Assembly (NCBI RefSeq): GCF_021228235.1
Contig: NZ_JAJQRG010000004.1
Span: 1-64,000, forward strand
From: Pseudophaeobacter flagellatus
GTDB lineage: Bacteria; Pseudomonadota; Alphaproteobacteria; Rhodobacterales; Rhodobacteraceae
Direction: 5' to 3'
DNA: 64,000 nucleotides
Notes under the pieces: model-generated
Databases searched by the model: none
Told to the model about the DNA's origin: nothing
The model's input: the letters and a program-made list of their open reading frames with translations, nothing else
In this document: positions 34,807 through 43,922 of the stretch, piece after piece
How the letters are laid out: each line of letters begins with the position of its first letter
How positions within the stretch are numbered: the stretch's first letter is position 1
Program-made: the position numbers and the translations under genes

Positions 34807-36213
34807 CTACAGCATATTTCGGATATCTGTCAGCTTTCCTGTGAGCGCAGCCGCGGCGGCCATGGCTGGCGATACCAGATGGGTGCGTCCCTTGTAGCCC
34901 TGACGGCCCTCAAAGTTGCGGTTGGATGTGGCGGCGCAGCGCTCACCTTCCGACAACTGATCCGGGTTCATCGCCAGACACATGGAACAGCCCGCGAGGC
35001 GCCATTCAAAACCTGCCTGTTCAAAGATTTCGGCCAGGCCTTCTTGTTCGGCCTGGGCCCGCACCAGGCCAGAGCCGGGTACAATCATGGCGCGCAGGCC
35101 ATCCTTGATCTTTTTGCCTTTGACCACTTCGGCCACGGCGCGCAGGTCTTCGATCCGGCCATTGGTGCAAGAGCCGATGAACACGGTGTCGATTTCAATA
35201 TCGGTGAGCTTCTGCCCAGGGGTCAGCCCCATATATTCGATCGCGCGTCGCGCCGCTTCAATCTTGCCACCCTTAAAGTCGTCGGGGTGCGGGACAACGC
35301 CTGTGATCGGCAAAACGTCCTCGGGCGAGGTGCCCCAGGTCACAACTGGCTGGATGTCTTCGCCGCGCAGGGTGACGACCTTGTCAAAATGGGCGCCTTC
35401 ATCGGTGAAAAGAGTTTTCCACCAGTTCAGAGCAGCTTCCCATTGGGCGCCTTTGGGCGCATGGGGGCGGCCATTGACGTAGGCATAGGTGGTTTCATCC
35501 GGCGCAATAAGGCCCGCACGGGCACCGCCTTCGATGGCCATGTTGCAGACGGTCATGCGCCCTTCCATTGACAGATCGCGGATCGCTTCGCCGCAGTATT
35601 CGATGACATAACCGGTGCCGCCGCCGGTGCCGGTTTCACCGATCACGGCGAGAGTGATGTCCTTGGCGGTGACGCCGGGGTTCAGCTTGCCGGTGATTTC
35701 CACCTTCATGTTGAGCGATTTTTTCTGGATCAGCGTCTGGGTCGCAAGAACATGCTCCACCTCAGATGTGCCGATGCCATGCGCCAAGGCACCAAAGGCC
35801 CCATGGGTGGCGGTGTGGCTGTCACCACAGACCACGGTCATGCCGGGCAGGGTCCAGCCCTGTTCGGGGCCGACGATATGCACGATGCCCTGACGGACAT
35901 CTGATACTGGGTAATAATGCACGCCAAATTCGCGGGCGTTCTTATCCAGGGCTTCGACCTGGATGCGGCTTTCTGCAGTCATCTGTGCAGGATCGTTGCG
36001 GCCCTCCGTGGTGGGCACGTTGTGATCGGGCACCGCGATGGTCTTGTCCGGCGCATGCACGGTACGGCCGGCCAGACGCAGACCTTCAAAGGCCTGCGGG
36101 CTGGTCACTTCGTGGACCAGGTGGCGGTCGATATAAAGAAGGCAGGTGCCATCCTCTGCTTCATGCGCGACATGCGCATCCCAGATCTTGTCATAGAGCG
36201 TTTTGGGGGACAT
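34807..36213 (-). CDS. leuC: 3-Isopropylmalate dehydratase large subunit
   Basis: The [4Fe-4S] aconitase-like subunit of isopropylmalate isomerase, 468 residues. It starts [18 protein letters not shown], contains [34 protein letters not shown], and carries the cluster ligands in [14 protein letters not shown] and [10 protein letters not shown] (the C-x2-C pair). The [12 protein letters not shown] block is also typical. First gene of the leftward leuC-hdeD-leuD unit. Confidence 0.98.
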   Translation of the reverse strand: MSPKTLYDKIWDAHVAHEAEDGTCLLYIDRHLVHEVTSPQAFEGLRLAGRTVHAPDKTIAVPDHNVPTTEGRNDPAQMTAESRIQVEALDKNAREFGVHYYPVSDVRQGIVHIVGPEQGWTLPGMTVVCGDSHTATHGAFGALAHGIGTSEVEHVLATQTLIQKKSLNMKVEITGKLNPGVTAKDITLAVIGETGTGGGTGYVIEYCGEAIRDLSMEGRMTVCNMAIEGGARAGLIAPDETTYAYVNGRPHAPKGAQWEAALNWWKTLFTDEGAHFDKVVTLRGEDIQPVVTWGTSPEDVLPITGVVPHPDDFKGGKIEAARRAIEYMGLTPGQKLTDIEIDTVFIGSCTNGRIEDLRAVAEVVKGKKIKDGLRAMIVPGSGLVRAQAEQEGLAEIFEQAGFEWRLAGCSMCLAMNPDQLSEGERCAATSNRNFEGRQGYKGRTHLVSPAMAAAAALTGKLTDIRNML

Positions 36214-36539
36214 GTGTCCTCTCCCGTATTTTCAGGTGTGTGTAGCTGGCGTAGGGCGTGGGCTGCCGATTATAGGCGTGCCAGGACCGTGCGGGCGGCG
36301 CCATAGAATCGCTCGCGCAGGCGGGCGCGATCTTGCAATTCGATATTCTGGGCCAATACGAGGGTCATGCAGATCAGATACAGGCGGGCGGGCGTGCGAT
36401 CAAGGGCACGCAGGGCGCGATCGGCGCAATCTGCCAATCTTTCCTTTCGAAACCTTGTAAATATGGTGCCTTCCCTCTTTCGGTGGCGGCGCAGATCAGG
36501 CAGAGAGTGTCGATGATTCGACTCCCGTTGCTGCTTTCA
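36214..36539. other. Divergent intergenic region leuC / rsfS
   Basis: No gene, leader peptide or riboswitch recognised between leuC and the rsfS promoter. It should contain the leuC promoter. Confidence 0.4.
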
Positions 36540-36568
36540 TTGAAATGCGGCGCGGGAATTGCTATTTT
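36540..36568 (+). promoter_or_regulatory. Sigma-70 type promoter of rsfS
   Basis: TTGAAA at 36540-36545, exactly 17 bases, then TATTTT at 36563-36568. Predicted transcript start near 36575, downstream of the only in-frame ATG ahead of rsfS, which argues for a later start codon. Confidence 0.65.
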
Positions 36569-36623
36569 TAGCACATCCCCAGCGCCGGGGGAGGGTCGGC
36601 GCGCCTTACTGGAGGACAGTGTT

Positions 36624-37040
36624 CTGTCGACCGAACCTCACGCGGCCCCTGCCGCTGATAGCGAGGCAGCCGAGAGTGCTGCCAAGAGCCGCCCAACCAA
36701 TGTGGAGTTGCTGGAGCGGATCCTGAGCTCCCTTGACGAAGACAAGGCCGAAGATGTTGTGCAGATCGATCTGCGCGGCAAGACGGCGATTGCCGATTTT
36801 ATGGTGATTGCTACCGGTCGTTCCAGCCGTCAGGTGGCTGCAATTTCCGAAAAGCTGGCTGATCGGCTGAAGCATGAATATGGTATTCTCAGCAAGATCG
36901 AAGGCCGTGATACTGGCGATTGGGTGCTGCTTGATACCGGTGACGTGATTGTTCACCTGTTCCGCCCAGAAGTGCGCGAATTCTACCAGATCGAAAAGCT
37001 CTGGCAGTCGGGCATGACCCCAGGCCAGGGTGAGGCCTAA
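36624..37040 (+). CDS. rsfS: Ribosomal silencing factor RsfS
   Basis: RsfS binds ribosomal protein L14 and blocks subunit joining in slow growth. The conserved core is complete: ELLERILSSLDEDKAEDVVQIDLRGKTAIADFMVIATGRSSRQVAAI, then DTGDWVLLDTGDVIVHLFRPEVREFYQIEKLW. The frame is open from 36333 with an ATG at 36513, but a good promoter at 36540-36568 puts that ATG upstream of the transcript. The best in-frame candidate after GGAGG (36611-36615) is CTG at 36624, giving 138 residues; the start is therefore uncertain. rlmH follows about 170 bases downstream, the usual pairing. Confidence 0.92.
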   Translation: MSTEPHAAPAADSEAAESAAKSRPTNVELLERILSSLDEDKAEDVVQIDLRGKTAIADFMVIATGRSSRQVAAISEKLADRLKHEYGILSKIEGRDTGDWVLLDTGDVIVHLFRPEVREFYQIEKLWQSGMTPGQGEA

Positions 37041-37211
37041 ACGGACCAAAGGTCTGATCCAATGCAACGCGGTGGCGCCTGACCTTTCGGCGTCATCTCT
37101 TTCTCTTCGCGCTGCGATCTTGTCCAAACGGTCCATCGGGCCGCGTCTTGGGCCGGGCGCATAGTTGGGGCAGGCGGTGCGAGGGCAGGGCCGAACAGAG
37201 GTGCTTTTCTG

Positions 37212-37682
37212 ATGCGTCTTCACATCTGCGCGGTTGGACGACTGCGCGCTGGTCCCGAAAAATCCCTGATTGACGACTATCTCAGCCGCTTTGACCGCAC
37301 CGGTCGGGCGCTGGGCCTGGGCCCTGCGCGCCTGATAGAGGTCGAGGACAAGAAAAACGCCGGTATGGGGGCCGAAGCCAGCCTGCTGCGCAGGGCCCTG
37401 CCCAAGGGCGCAGTGATCTGTACTCTGGATGAACGGGGCAAGCTTATGAGCTCGCCTGATTTTGCCAAGCGCCTGGGCGATTGGCGCGATACCGGGCGGC
37501 ACGATCTGGCACTGATTATCGGCGGTGCCGATGGCATTGATCCTGCACTGCGAGCTGAGGCCGATTTTTCGATCTCGTTTGGCAAGATGGTCTGGCCGCA
37601 TATGCTGGTGCGGGTAATGCTGGCGGAACAGATCTACCGCGCCGCCACCATCCTGTCCGGCAGCCCCTATCATCGCAGCTGA
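37212..37682 (+). CDS. rlmH: 23S rRNA pseudouridine1915 N3-methyltransferase
   Basis: A SPOUT-class methyltransferase that modifies pseudouridine 1915 in helix 69 of 23S rRNA. The 156-residue protein starts [16 protein letters not shown] and contains [26 protein letters not shown] (the knot with SAM-binding Gly residues), [22 protein letters not shown] and the terminal HRS. Length and motifs are normal. It follows rsfS on the same strand. Confidence 0.96.
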   Translation: MRLHICAVGRLRAGPEKSLIDDYLSRFDRTGRALGLGPARLIEVEDKKNAGMGAEASLLRRALPKGAVICTLDERGKLMSSPDFAKRLGDWRDTGRHDLALIIGGADGIDPALRAEADFSISFGKMVWPHMLVRVMLAEQIYRAATILSGSPYHRS

Positions 37683-37727
37683 CAGGGGCTGATGCGCGCC
37701 CTGAAAATGCCAGGGGCACAGGCTTTG

Positions 37728-38177
37728 TCAGCCCTCGGAGGGTTCGATCATTTCCATGCGGGTGGCATGGCGGCCGCCTTCGAATTCTGCCGCAAGAAAC
37801 GCATCAACGATGTCCAGCGCCAACCCCTTGCCAACAACGCGCGCGCCAAGCGACAGCATATTGGCGTCGTTGTGTTGGCGGATCATGCGGGCAGAAAAGG
37901 TATCGGCACAGACGCCGCAGCGGATGCCTGCAACCTTGTTGGCCGCCATCATTATGCCCTGGCCGGTGCCACAGACAAGGATACCCAGCTGGCAATCTCC
38001 CGACGCAACCCGCTCGGCGGCGGCCCGGCCGTGTTTCGGGTAGTCGGTGCTTTCCGGCGTGGTTGGGCCGATGTCGATGACCTCCCAGCCCTGCTGCGCG
38101 ATATGGTCGGCAATGGCCTGTCGGAGCGGAATGTCAGCATGGTCGCTGGAAAGAACGATGCGCGGTTTGGCAGTCAT
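37728..38177 (-). CDS. rpiB: Ribose-5-phosphate isomerase B
   Basis: Interconverts ribose 5-phosphate and ribulose 5-phosphate. The 149-residue protein has LSSDHADIPLR at the phosphate site, catalytic base Cys69 in VCGTGQGIMMAANK, and the RxHNDANMLSLGARV block (IRQHNDANMLSLG). The frame is open upstream to 38291, but MTAKPRIVLSSDHA at 38177 matches family starts. It is convergent with rlmH. Confidence 0.95.
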   Translation of the reverse strand: MTAKPRIVLSSDHADIPLRQAIADHIAQQGWEVIDIGPTTPESTDYPKHGRAAAERVASGDCQLGILVCGTGQGIMMAANKVAGIRCGVCADTFSARMIRQHNDANMLSLGARVVGKGLALDIVDAFLAAEFEGGRHATRMEMIEPSEG

Positions 38178-38334
38178 TGAGGCGGTTCCCGTGTCCTGTG
38201 GTGGCATGGTCTTAGGCGTTGAGCCACTACGGCCCGGCCCTTGAGGCAGTGTATCGCGATGCCCTGTGTCACAGGATAGCATGGGCCGCAAGGTGGGTCA
38301 CCCATCTGCTGGCCGCGCCATGGGGGGCTCTGGG

Positions 38335-38703
38335 TCACTCCAGCTGGATGACAACAGTTTCCTGGGCCCATCCATCCAGCAGGCAGCGTGCCTGGATTTG
38401 CACCTGCGTAGTGCCTTTGGGCAGGGAGACATCGCCAAGCGATCTGGTGAAGGGCTGTTCGTGTTCATGCGGGTGGGCGAGGGGGCGCAGGCCCAGTTCC
38501 TTGCCCTGCATGTTCAGCGCGCGCCAGCCATCTGCGTAGTGTTCCCAGCCGGTATCGGGATGCGATAGCGTGACGGAAAACCGCCAGGTCGCACCGGTGC
38601 GTTGCGCGTCGACCGCCTCTATCTTGGGGGAATCTGCCAGCGTGGGCAGCGCCCAGAGGCTAGTGAACAGGCAGACGGACATGGGGAGGCTGTGGTATTT
38701 CAT
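38335..38703 (-). CDS. Small secreted hypothetical protein
   Basis: A 122-residue protein with a signal peptide (LPMSVCLFTSLWALPTLADS, cleavage probably after ALA-type LA at about residue 23). The mature part, with TGATWRFSVTLSHPDTGWEHYADGWRAL and TTQVQIQARCLLDGWAQETVVIQ, looks like a beta-rich periplasmic domain. I do not know a name for the family. It is divergent from the glc operon. Confidence 0.72.
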   Translation of the reverse strand: MKYHSLPMSVCLFTSLWALPTLADSPKIEAVDAQRTGATWRFSVTLSHPDTGWEHYADGWRALNMQGKELGLRPLAHPHEHEQPFTRSLGDVSLPKGTTQVQIQARCLLDGWAQETVVIQLE

Positions 38704-38807
38704 GCGGCCAGCCTAGCGGCGCTGCGACAGGGGGGAAGTCACGATGGCGTGTGCCGGGGCGATCGGGGCATCGCATGGGGTAAATCCGGGGGCTGACAAC
38801 TTCAGGC

Positions 38808-38845
38808 TTGCCACTTGGGGTGAATTGGTAATATATTTTTACCAA
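38808..38845 (+). promoter_or_regulatory. glcDEF promoter with overlapping operator
   Basis: TTGCCA at 38808-38813, 17 bases, then ATATAT at 38831-38836. A perfect inverted repeat, TTGGTAA-N7-TTACCAA at 38825-38845, overlaps the -10 region. The TTGGTnn..nnACCAA half-sites resemble operators of GntR/FadR-type regulators of lactate, pyruvate and glycolate genes, although the spacing here is longer. Confidence 0.65.
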
Positions 38846-38881
38846 ATATCACGCCAATCGGTAGCCCCAAAGGAGAGCCCC

Positions 38882-40330
38882 ATGGAGATGCCCCCCCCAG
38901 ATCCCGCCATTCTGGCCCGCAAGGCGCATCTTGTTGCGCGATTGGCGGCGGTGCTGCCGGGGGATGCCTTGATCCAGGATCCGCGTGAAACCCGCGCCTA
39001 TGAATGTGACGGGCTGGCGGCCTATCGCTGCCCGCCGTTGCTGGCGGTGCTGCCACGCAGCACACAGGAAGTCTCGGATATTTTGCGGATCTGCCATGAA
39101 GAAGGCGTGCCAGTGGTGCCGCGCGGGGCCGGAACCTCTCTGGCGGGCGGTGCGCTGCCGACGGCGGATAGCGTGATTCTAGGGGTGGCGCGGATGAATG
39201 GGGTGCTGGAAACGGATTACGAGGATCGGGTGATCCGGGTGCAGTCGGGGCGCACCAATCTCAGCGTTTCGGGCGCGGTCGAGGAAGAAGACTTCTTTTA
39301 TGCGCCCGACCCGTCAAGCCAGCTGGCCTGTGCGATTGCCGGCAATATCGCGATGAACTCAGGCGGGGCCCATTGCCTTAAATACGGCGTCACCACCAAC
39401 AACCTGCTGGGCGTCACCATGGTGATGATGGACGGCACAGTGGTGGAAATTGGCGGCGCGCATCTGGATGCGGAGGGGCTGGATTTGCTCGGGGTGATCT
39501 GTGGCAGCGAGGGCCAGCTGGGCGTGGTAACCGAGGCCACCCTGCGCATTTTGCGCAAACCCGAAGGGGCACGGCCCGTCCTGATCGGCTTTGACAGCAA
39601 TGAGGTGGCAGGAACCTGCGTCAGCGATATCATCAAGGCGGGAGTGCTGCCGGTGGCAATTGAATTCATGGACCGCCCCTGTATCGAGGCCTGCGAGGCC
39701 TTTGCCAAGGCGGGTTACCCGATGTGCGAGGCGCTGCTGATCATTGAGGTAGAAGGCAGCGAAGCCGAGATCGCCCATCAGTTGCGCCTGATTGTCGAGA
39801 TTGCCCAGAGGCACAACCCGGTAGAGCTGCGCGAAGCCTGCGACGCGGACGAGGCGGCGCGCATCTGGCTGGGGCGCAAATCCGCCTTTGGTGCCATGGG
39901 GCAGATCAATGATTACATGTGCCTGGATGGCACCATCCCGGTGGGCTCTTTGCCGCTGGTGCTGCGCCGCATTGGCGAATTGTCACAGGAATACGGCCTG
40001 GCCGTGGCTAATGTCTTTCACGCGGGCGACGGCAATATGCACCCGCTGATCCTGTTCGATGCCAATAAGCCTGGTGATCTCGAACTCTGCGAAGAATTTG
40101 GCGCCGAGGTCCTGAAGCTCTGTGTGGATGTTGGCGGCTGCCTGACGGGGGAACATGGTGTCGGTATCGAGAAACGTGATCTGATGCTGTATCAATATAC
40201 CCCCCGCGATCTGGAGGCGCAGTTGATGGTCAAAGATGTCTTTGATCCCAAATGGCTGCTTAACCCGGCAAAGGTTTTTCCCTTGTCGATCAGCGAAGAT
40301 CGGCGTCGCGCGGCGCTGGCGGCGGAATAG
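38882..40330 (+). CDS. glcD: Glycolate oxidase FAD-linked subunit
   Basis: Catalytic subunit of glycolate oxidase, oxidising glycolate to glyoxylate. The 482-residue protein has the PCMH-type FAD-binding fold: PVVPRGAGTSLAGGALP binds the diphosphate, IAGNIAMNSGGAHCLKYGVTTNNLLG follows, and the C-terminal half has the VFHAGDGNMHPLILFD and GGCLTGEHGVGIEKRD metal and substrate blocks. ATG at 38882 follows AAAGGAGAG; the frame is open further upstream but that part is promoter. First gene of glcDEF. Confidence 0.96.
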   Translation: MEMPPPDPAILARKAHLVARLAAVLPGDALIQDPRETRAYECDGLAAYRCPPLLAVLPRSTQEVSDILRICHEEGVPVVPRGAGTSLAGGALPTADSVILGVARMNGVLETDYEDRVIRVQSGRTNLSVSGAVEEEDFFYAPDPSSQLACAIAGNIAMNSGGAHCLKYGVTTNNLLGVTMVMMDGTVVEIGGAHLDAEGLDLLGVICGSEGQLGVVTEATLRILRKPEGARPVLIGFDSNEVAGTCVSDIIKAGVLPVAIEFMDRPCIEACEAFAKAGYPMCEALLIIEVEGSEAEIAHQLRLIVEIAQRHNPVELREACDADEAARIWLGRKSAFGAMGQINDYMCLDGTIPVGSLPLVLRRIGELSQEYGLAVANVFHAGDGNMHPLILFDANKPGDLELCEEFGAEVLKLCVDVGGCLTGEHGVGIEKRDLMLYQYTPRDLEAQLMVKDVFDPKWLLNPAKVFPLSISEDRRRAALAAE

Positions 40331-40336
40331 TTGGAC

Positions 40337-41485
40337 ATGAACAAGATGTTGACCCCTCACAGCGAGGCCGAGCTGGCCGAGTGCATCGCGGCGGCCCATG
40401 CTCCGCTTCATATCATTGGTGGCGGCACCCGCGGCTGCGCGGTTGCAGGTGATGCCCTGACAACCCAGGGCCTCAGCGGGGTTGAACTGTATGAGCCCGG
40501 CTCTCTGACGCTGGTGGCCAAGACCGGAACGCCCCTAGCCGAGATTGAGACCCTGTTGGCCAGCGAAGGCCAGCGCATGGCCTTTGAGCCAATGGATATG
40601 CGCGGCCTGCTGGGTTGCAGTGGCGCGCCAACAATTGGCGGAGCCTTTGCGGTCAACAGCTCTGGCCCCCGGCGTATCCAGGGCGGCGCTGCGAGGGATT
40701 ACCTGCTGGGCGTGCGCTTTGTCGATGGCAGCGGTCAGGTGATCAAGAATGGCGGTCGGGTGATGAAAAACGTCACCGGCTATGATCTGGTGAAATTGAT
40801 GGCCGGGGCGCATGGCACCCTTGGCGTGTTAAGCGAGGTTTCGCTGAAGGTGCTGCCGATTCCTGAGGCCAGCGCCACCGTGAGCCTGGCTGTGGCGAAT
40901 CTGGCTGTGGCGGTTCAGGCGATGTCAGCGGCGCTGGGCTCTCCCTTTGATGTGACCGGGGCCGCCTATGATCCGGCGGTGGGGTTGGTGCATATCCGGC
41001 TGGAAGGATTTGCGCCGTCTGTTGCCTATCGCCAGGAAAAGCTGACGGCCGATCTGGCACGTTTCGGCACGGCAGAGACCCGGCACAGTTCTGAGGCGCT
41101 CTGGCAGGATATTGGTTTTGTTGCGGCCTTTGCGGGACGTGTCGGGGATGTTTGGCGCATTTCGGTCAAGCCCTCGGATGCGCCGCGTCTTGCCCCGCTG
41201 CTCGGGGCCGAAGCGCTGCAGTTTGATTGGGGCGGCGGGCTGATCTGGGCGCTGACGCCAGAGGGCGCAGACCTGCGGACCTGCATGGCGCAGGCCGGGG
41301 TGATGGGCCATGCCACCCTGGTGCGCGGCAGTGGCGAAACGCTGGCGACGCTGGGGCGTTTCCAGCCACAGGTCAGACCGCTGGAAGAGATTTCCAAAGG
41401 GCTGCGGCAGCGGTTTGATCCGCGTGGCCTGTTGAATCCGGGCCTTATGGATACAGCCTCAATGACACCTGGGGTGATGGGATAG
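40337..41485 (+). CDS. glcE: Glycolate oxidase FAD-binding subunit
   Basis: A 382-residue second flavin subunit of glycolate oxidase. It is a shortened relative of GlcD with LHIIGGGTRG, TIGGAFAVNSSGPRRIQGGAARDYLLGVRFVDG and GRVMKNVTGYDLVKLMAGAHGTLG, the GlcE fingerprint. The start is ATG at 40337, seven bases after glcD ends; a TTG two codons earlier is an alternative. glcF follows three bases after its stop. Confidence 0.95.
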   Translation: MNKMLTPHSEAELAECIAAAHAPLHIIGGGTRGCAVAGDALTTQGLSGVELYEPGSLTLVAKTGTPLAEIETLLASEGQRMAFEPMDMRGLLGCSGAPTIGGAFAVNSSGPRRIQGGAARDYLLGVRFVDGSGQVIKNGGRVMKNVTGYDLVKLMAGAHGTLGVLSEVSLKVLPIPEASATVSLAVANLAVAVQAMSAALGSPFDVTGAAYDPAVGLVHIRLEGFAPSVAYRQEKLTADLARFGTAETRHSSEALWQDIGFVAAFAGRVGDVWRISVKPSDAPRLAPLLGAEALQFDWGGGLIWALTPEGADLRTCMAQAGVMGHATLVRGSGETLATLGRFQPQVRPLEEISKGLRQRFDPRGLLNPGLMDTASMTPGVMG

Positions 41486-41488
41486 ATT

Positions 41489-42811
41489 ATGCAGACGACA
41501 TTCACCGAAGATCAGCTGAAAGACCCAAGTGTTGCGCGCTCGAACGAGATCCTGCGCGCCTGTGTGCATTGTGGGTTCTGCACCGCTACCTGCCCGACCT
41601 ATCAGGTGCTGGGCGATGAATTGGACAGCCCGCGAGGCCGGATCTATCTGATCAAGGACATGCTGGAAAACAACCGGGTGCCGGACGCCAAGACGGTCAA
41701 GCATATCGACCGCTGCCTGAGCTGCCTGGCCTGCATGACCACCTGCCCGTCGGGGGTGCACTATATGCATTTGGTGGATCACGCCCGCGCCTATATCGAC
41801 AAGAATTACCAACGCCCGTTGACTGATCGACTGCTGCGGGCGGTGCTAGCGCGCATCCTGCCCTATCCAAACCGGTTCCGTCTGGCCTTGTTGGCGGCCA
41901 AGATCGCCAGCCCGTTCAAGGGGATGATGCCGGATCCGCGTCTTAAGGCGATGCTGGAGATGGTGCCAAAGCAGATCCCCCCAGTCAGCTGCAATGATGA
42001 CCCACAAAGCTTTGCGCCGCAAAGCCCGCAAAAAAAGCGGGTGGCGCTGATGACGGGCTGTGCGCAGAAGGCGCTGAACACCGATATCAATGATGCCACC
42101 ATTCGTCTGCTCACCCGGCTGGGTTGCGAAGTTGTGGTGGCCGAGGGGGCGGGGTGTTGCGGCGCGCTGACCCATCACATGGGCCGCGAAGACGAGAGCC
42201 ACGCTACAGCCGCCAAGAATATTCGCGCCTGGAATGCCGAAATAACCAACAAAGGCCTGGATGCGATTGTTATCAATACCTCGGGCTGTGGCACCACGGT
42301 CAAGGACTATGGTCATATGTTCCGCAATGACCCTCTCGCTGCCGAGGCGGCGCAGGTTTCGCAGCGCGCTATGGATATATCAGAGCTGCTGATGCAGCTG
42401 GATCTGCCGATGGGCAGCGACAAGGATCTGACCGTTGCCTATCACGCCGCTTGCTCGCTGCAGCATGGGCAACAGATCAAGACCCACCCCAAGACCCTGC
42501 TGAAACGCGTGGGCTTCAAGGTGGTCGAACCCGCTGACAGCCATCTGTGTTGCGGCTCTGCCGGTACCTATAACCTGATGCAGCCCGAAATCTCGGGCGA
42601 GCTGAAGGCGCGCAAGGTGAAAACACTGGAAGCCAAGTCGCCGGATCTGATTGCGGCGGGCAATATTGGCTGCATGATGCAAATCGGTTCGGCGACGGAC
42701 CTGCCCATCGTGCATACGGTGGAATTGCTGGATTGGGCGACAGGTGGCCCGCAACCACCCGCGCTAAGCGCCGAGTCGCGGCCCTATACCGGGGTGCCCA
42801 TCCTGCGCTAA
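41489..42811 (+). CDS. glcF: Glycolate oxidase iron-sulfur subunit
   Basis: Electron-transfer subunit of glycolate oxidase, 440 residues. Two [4Fe-4S] motifs lie near the N terminus, CVHCGFCTATCPTY at about residue 26 and CLSCLACMTTCPS at about residue 76, and two CCG domains follow (EGAGCCGAL and DSHLCCGSAGTYN). It probably passes electrons from the flavin subunits to the quinone pool. Last gene of the operon. Confidence 0.96.
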   Translation: MQTTFTEDQLKDPSVARSNEILRACVHCGFCTATCPTYQVLGDELDSPRGRIYLIKDMLENNRVPDAKTVKHIDRCLSCLACMTTCPSGVHYMHLVDHARAYIDKNYQRPLTDRLLRAVLARILPYPNRFRLALLAAKIASPFKGMMPDPRLKAMLEMVPKQIPPVSCNDDPQSFAPQSPQKKRVALMTGCAQKALNTDINDATIRLLTRLGCEVVVAEGAGCCGALTHHMGREDESHATAAKNIRAWNAEITNKGLDAIVINTSGCGTTVKDYGHMFRNDPLAAEAAQVSQRAMDISELLMQLDLPMGSDKDLTVAYHAACSLQHGQQIKTHPKTLLKRVGFKVVEPADSHLCCGSAGTYNLMQPEISGELKARKVKTLEAKSPDLIAAGNIGCMMQIGSATDLPIVHTVELLDWATGGPQPPALSAESRPYTGVPILR

Positions 42812-42944
42812 TCTGCGGGTTCCATGGCAACAGTCCGGTGGCATCAGGGTTTATTTTCACGCCGGGCTGTCATTTGCGCCCGCTTGCCGTATTTTTGCCG
42901 GAGCCTGCGGATAAACATGCGGGGAACTGGCGAAGGAGGCAGAT

Positions 42945-43784
42945 GTGCAGGGATTGCGGTTTGGTGCAGGAGTGCTTGGGCTGGTGTTTGGCCTTGTGGT
43001 GGCTTTCCCATATCTGGCAGGGGCCAAGGACAGCCGTTTGCAACCCATGGAAACCTCTGAGGCCGGGCGCGGCTGGGAGGCCGTCGGGCGGCTGGATGTC
43101 GATGGCGAAGGCTTTTGCACCGGCGCGCTGATTGCACCAGATCTGGTGTTGACGGCGGCCCATTGCCTGTATGATGCGCGTAGTGGCACCCGGATGAAGC
43201 CAGAGACCATCGAGTTTCTGGCCGGCTGGCGCAATGGCCGGGCGTCTGCCTATCGCACGGTGGCGCGGGCAGTGGTGCACCCTGACTATATTTTTGATGG
43301 CGAGGTTTCGACCGACCGGGTGCGCAAGGATATCGCCCTGTTGCAACTGCAGCGCCCGATCCGCAATACTACGGTGATTCCTTTTCAAACGGATAGCCGC
43401 CCGCGCAGGGGCACCGATGTCGGGGTGGTGTCATATGCGCATGACCGCTCCGAAGCGCCCTCGATCCAAGAACTCTGTGCCGTGATGGCGCGGCAAGACG
43501 GGGTGCTGATCATGTCTTGCGACGTTGATTTCGGCTCTTCCGGCGCCCCGGTATTTTCCTTTGAAGGCGGCAAGCCGCGCATCGTGTCGGTGGTCTCTGC
43601 CAAGGCCGAGGTCGACGGCAAGCGGGTGTCCCTGGGCGCGGCGCTGGCAGAAGAGCTGCAATTGCTGCGCTCCCAGTTTACCTCTGCTCGGATTGGCAGT
43701 CGCCTGCCGGCCGGCGTGGGCCGCGTGCAGGTTGGCGGTGCGCGGCCCACTGGTGGGGCCAAATTTATCCGCCCGGGCGGATAA
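42945..43784 (+). CDS. Secreted trypsin-like serine protease
   Basis: A 279-residue S1-family protease with a signal peptide (VLGLVFGLVVAFPYLAGA, cleaved near residue 27). The triad is His73 in LTAAHC, Asp129 in KDIALLQL and Ser199 in FGSSGAPV, where GSSGAP replaces the usual GDSGGP. Cysteines at 58, 74, 178 and 192 can form two disulfides. GTG start with AAGGAGG ahead of it. Similar V8-like proteases are common in Rhodobacteraceae; target unknown. The C-terminal 40 residues are Gly/Arg-rich and probably disordered. Confidence 0.9.
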   Translation: MQGLRFGAGVLGLVFGLVVAFPYLAGAKDSRLQPMETSEAGRGWEAVGRLDVDGEGFCTGALIAPDLVLTAAHCLYDARSGTRMKPETIEFLAGWRNGRASAYRTVARAVVHPDYIFDGEVSTDRVRKDIALLQLQRPIRNTTVIPFQTDSRPRRGTDVGVVSYAHDRSEAPSIQELCAVMARQDGVLIMSCDVDFGSSGAPVFSFEGGKPRIVSVVSAKAEVDGKRVSLGAALAEELQLLRSQFTSARIGSRLPAGVGRVQVGGARPTGGAKFIRPGG

Positions 43785-43800
43785 AACCCGGCGCGCACGC

Positions 43801-43828
43801 CCCTTGAAATCGGGTTGGACATGCATAT
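43801..43828 (+). promoter_or_regulatory. Heat-shock (RpoH-type) promoter of hsp20
   Basis: CCCTTGAA at 43801-43808 is a perfect sigma-32 -35 element; ATGCATAT at 43821-43828 fits the CCCCATAT-like -10 in its last five bases. The 11-base interval counted from CTTGAAA is at the short end of the known range. Confidence 0.7.
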
Positions 43829-43833
43829 TTTAT

Positions 43834-43922
43834 CTGCTGTCAGGGTCGCCAAGATGGGGCCCCGACAGCAGCCGCCCGTCCCACTGGGAGGGCCTTTGAA
43901 TGTCGCTCATATCTGAGGATAT
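43834..43922 (+). promoter_or_regulatory. Structured 5' leader of hsp20, candidate RNA thermometer
   Basis: Three hairpins in a row start where transcription should begin: CTGCTGTC (43834-43841) with GACAGCAG (43864-43871), extended inside by GGG/CCC after a bulged A; GCCC-g-TCCC with GGGAGGGC (43874-43893), a bulged G opposite a Shine-Dalgarno-like GGGAGGG; and ATATC-TGAG-GATAT (43909-43922), which overlaps GAGGAT ahead of the ATG at 43927. The layout resembles ROSE-type thermometers of alphaproteobacterial small heat-shock genes. Confidence 0.5.

Noticed and set aside
36214-36539. Leucine attenuator or T-box ahead of leuC
   Set aside because: No Leu-rich leader peptide with terminator and no T-box or other riboswitch core could be recognised.
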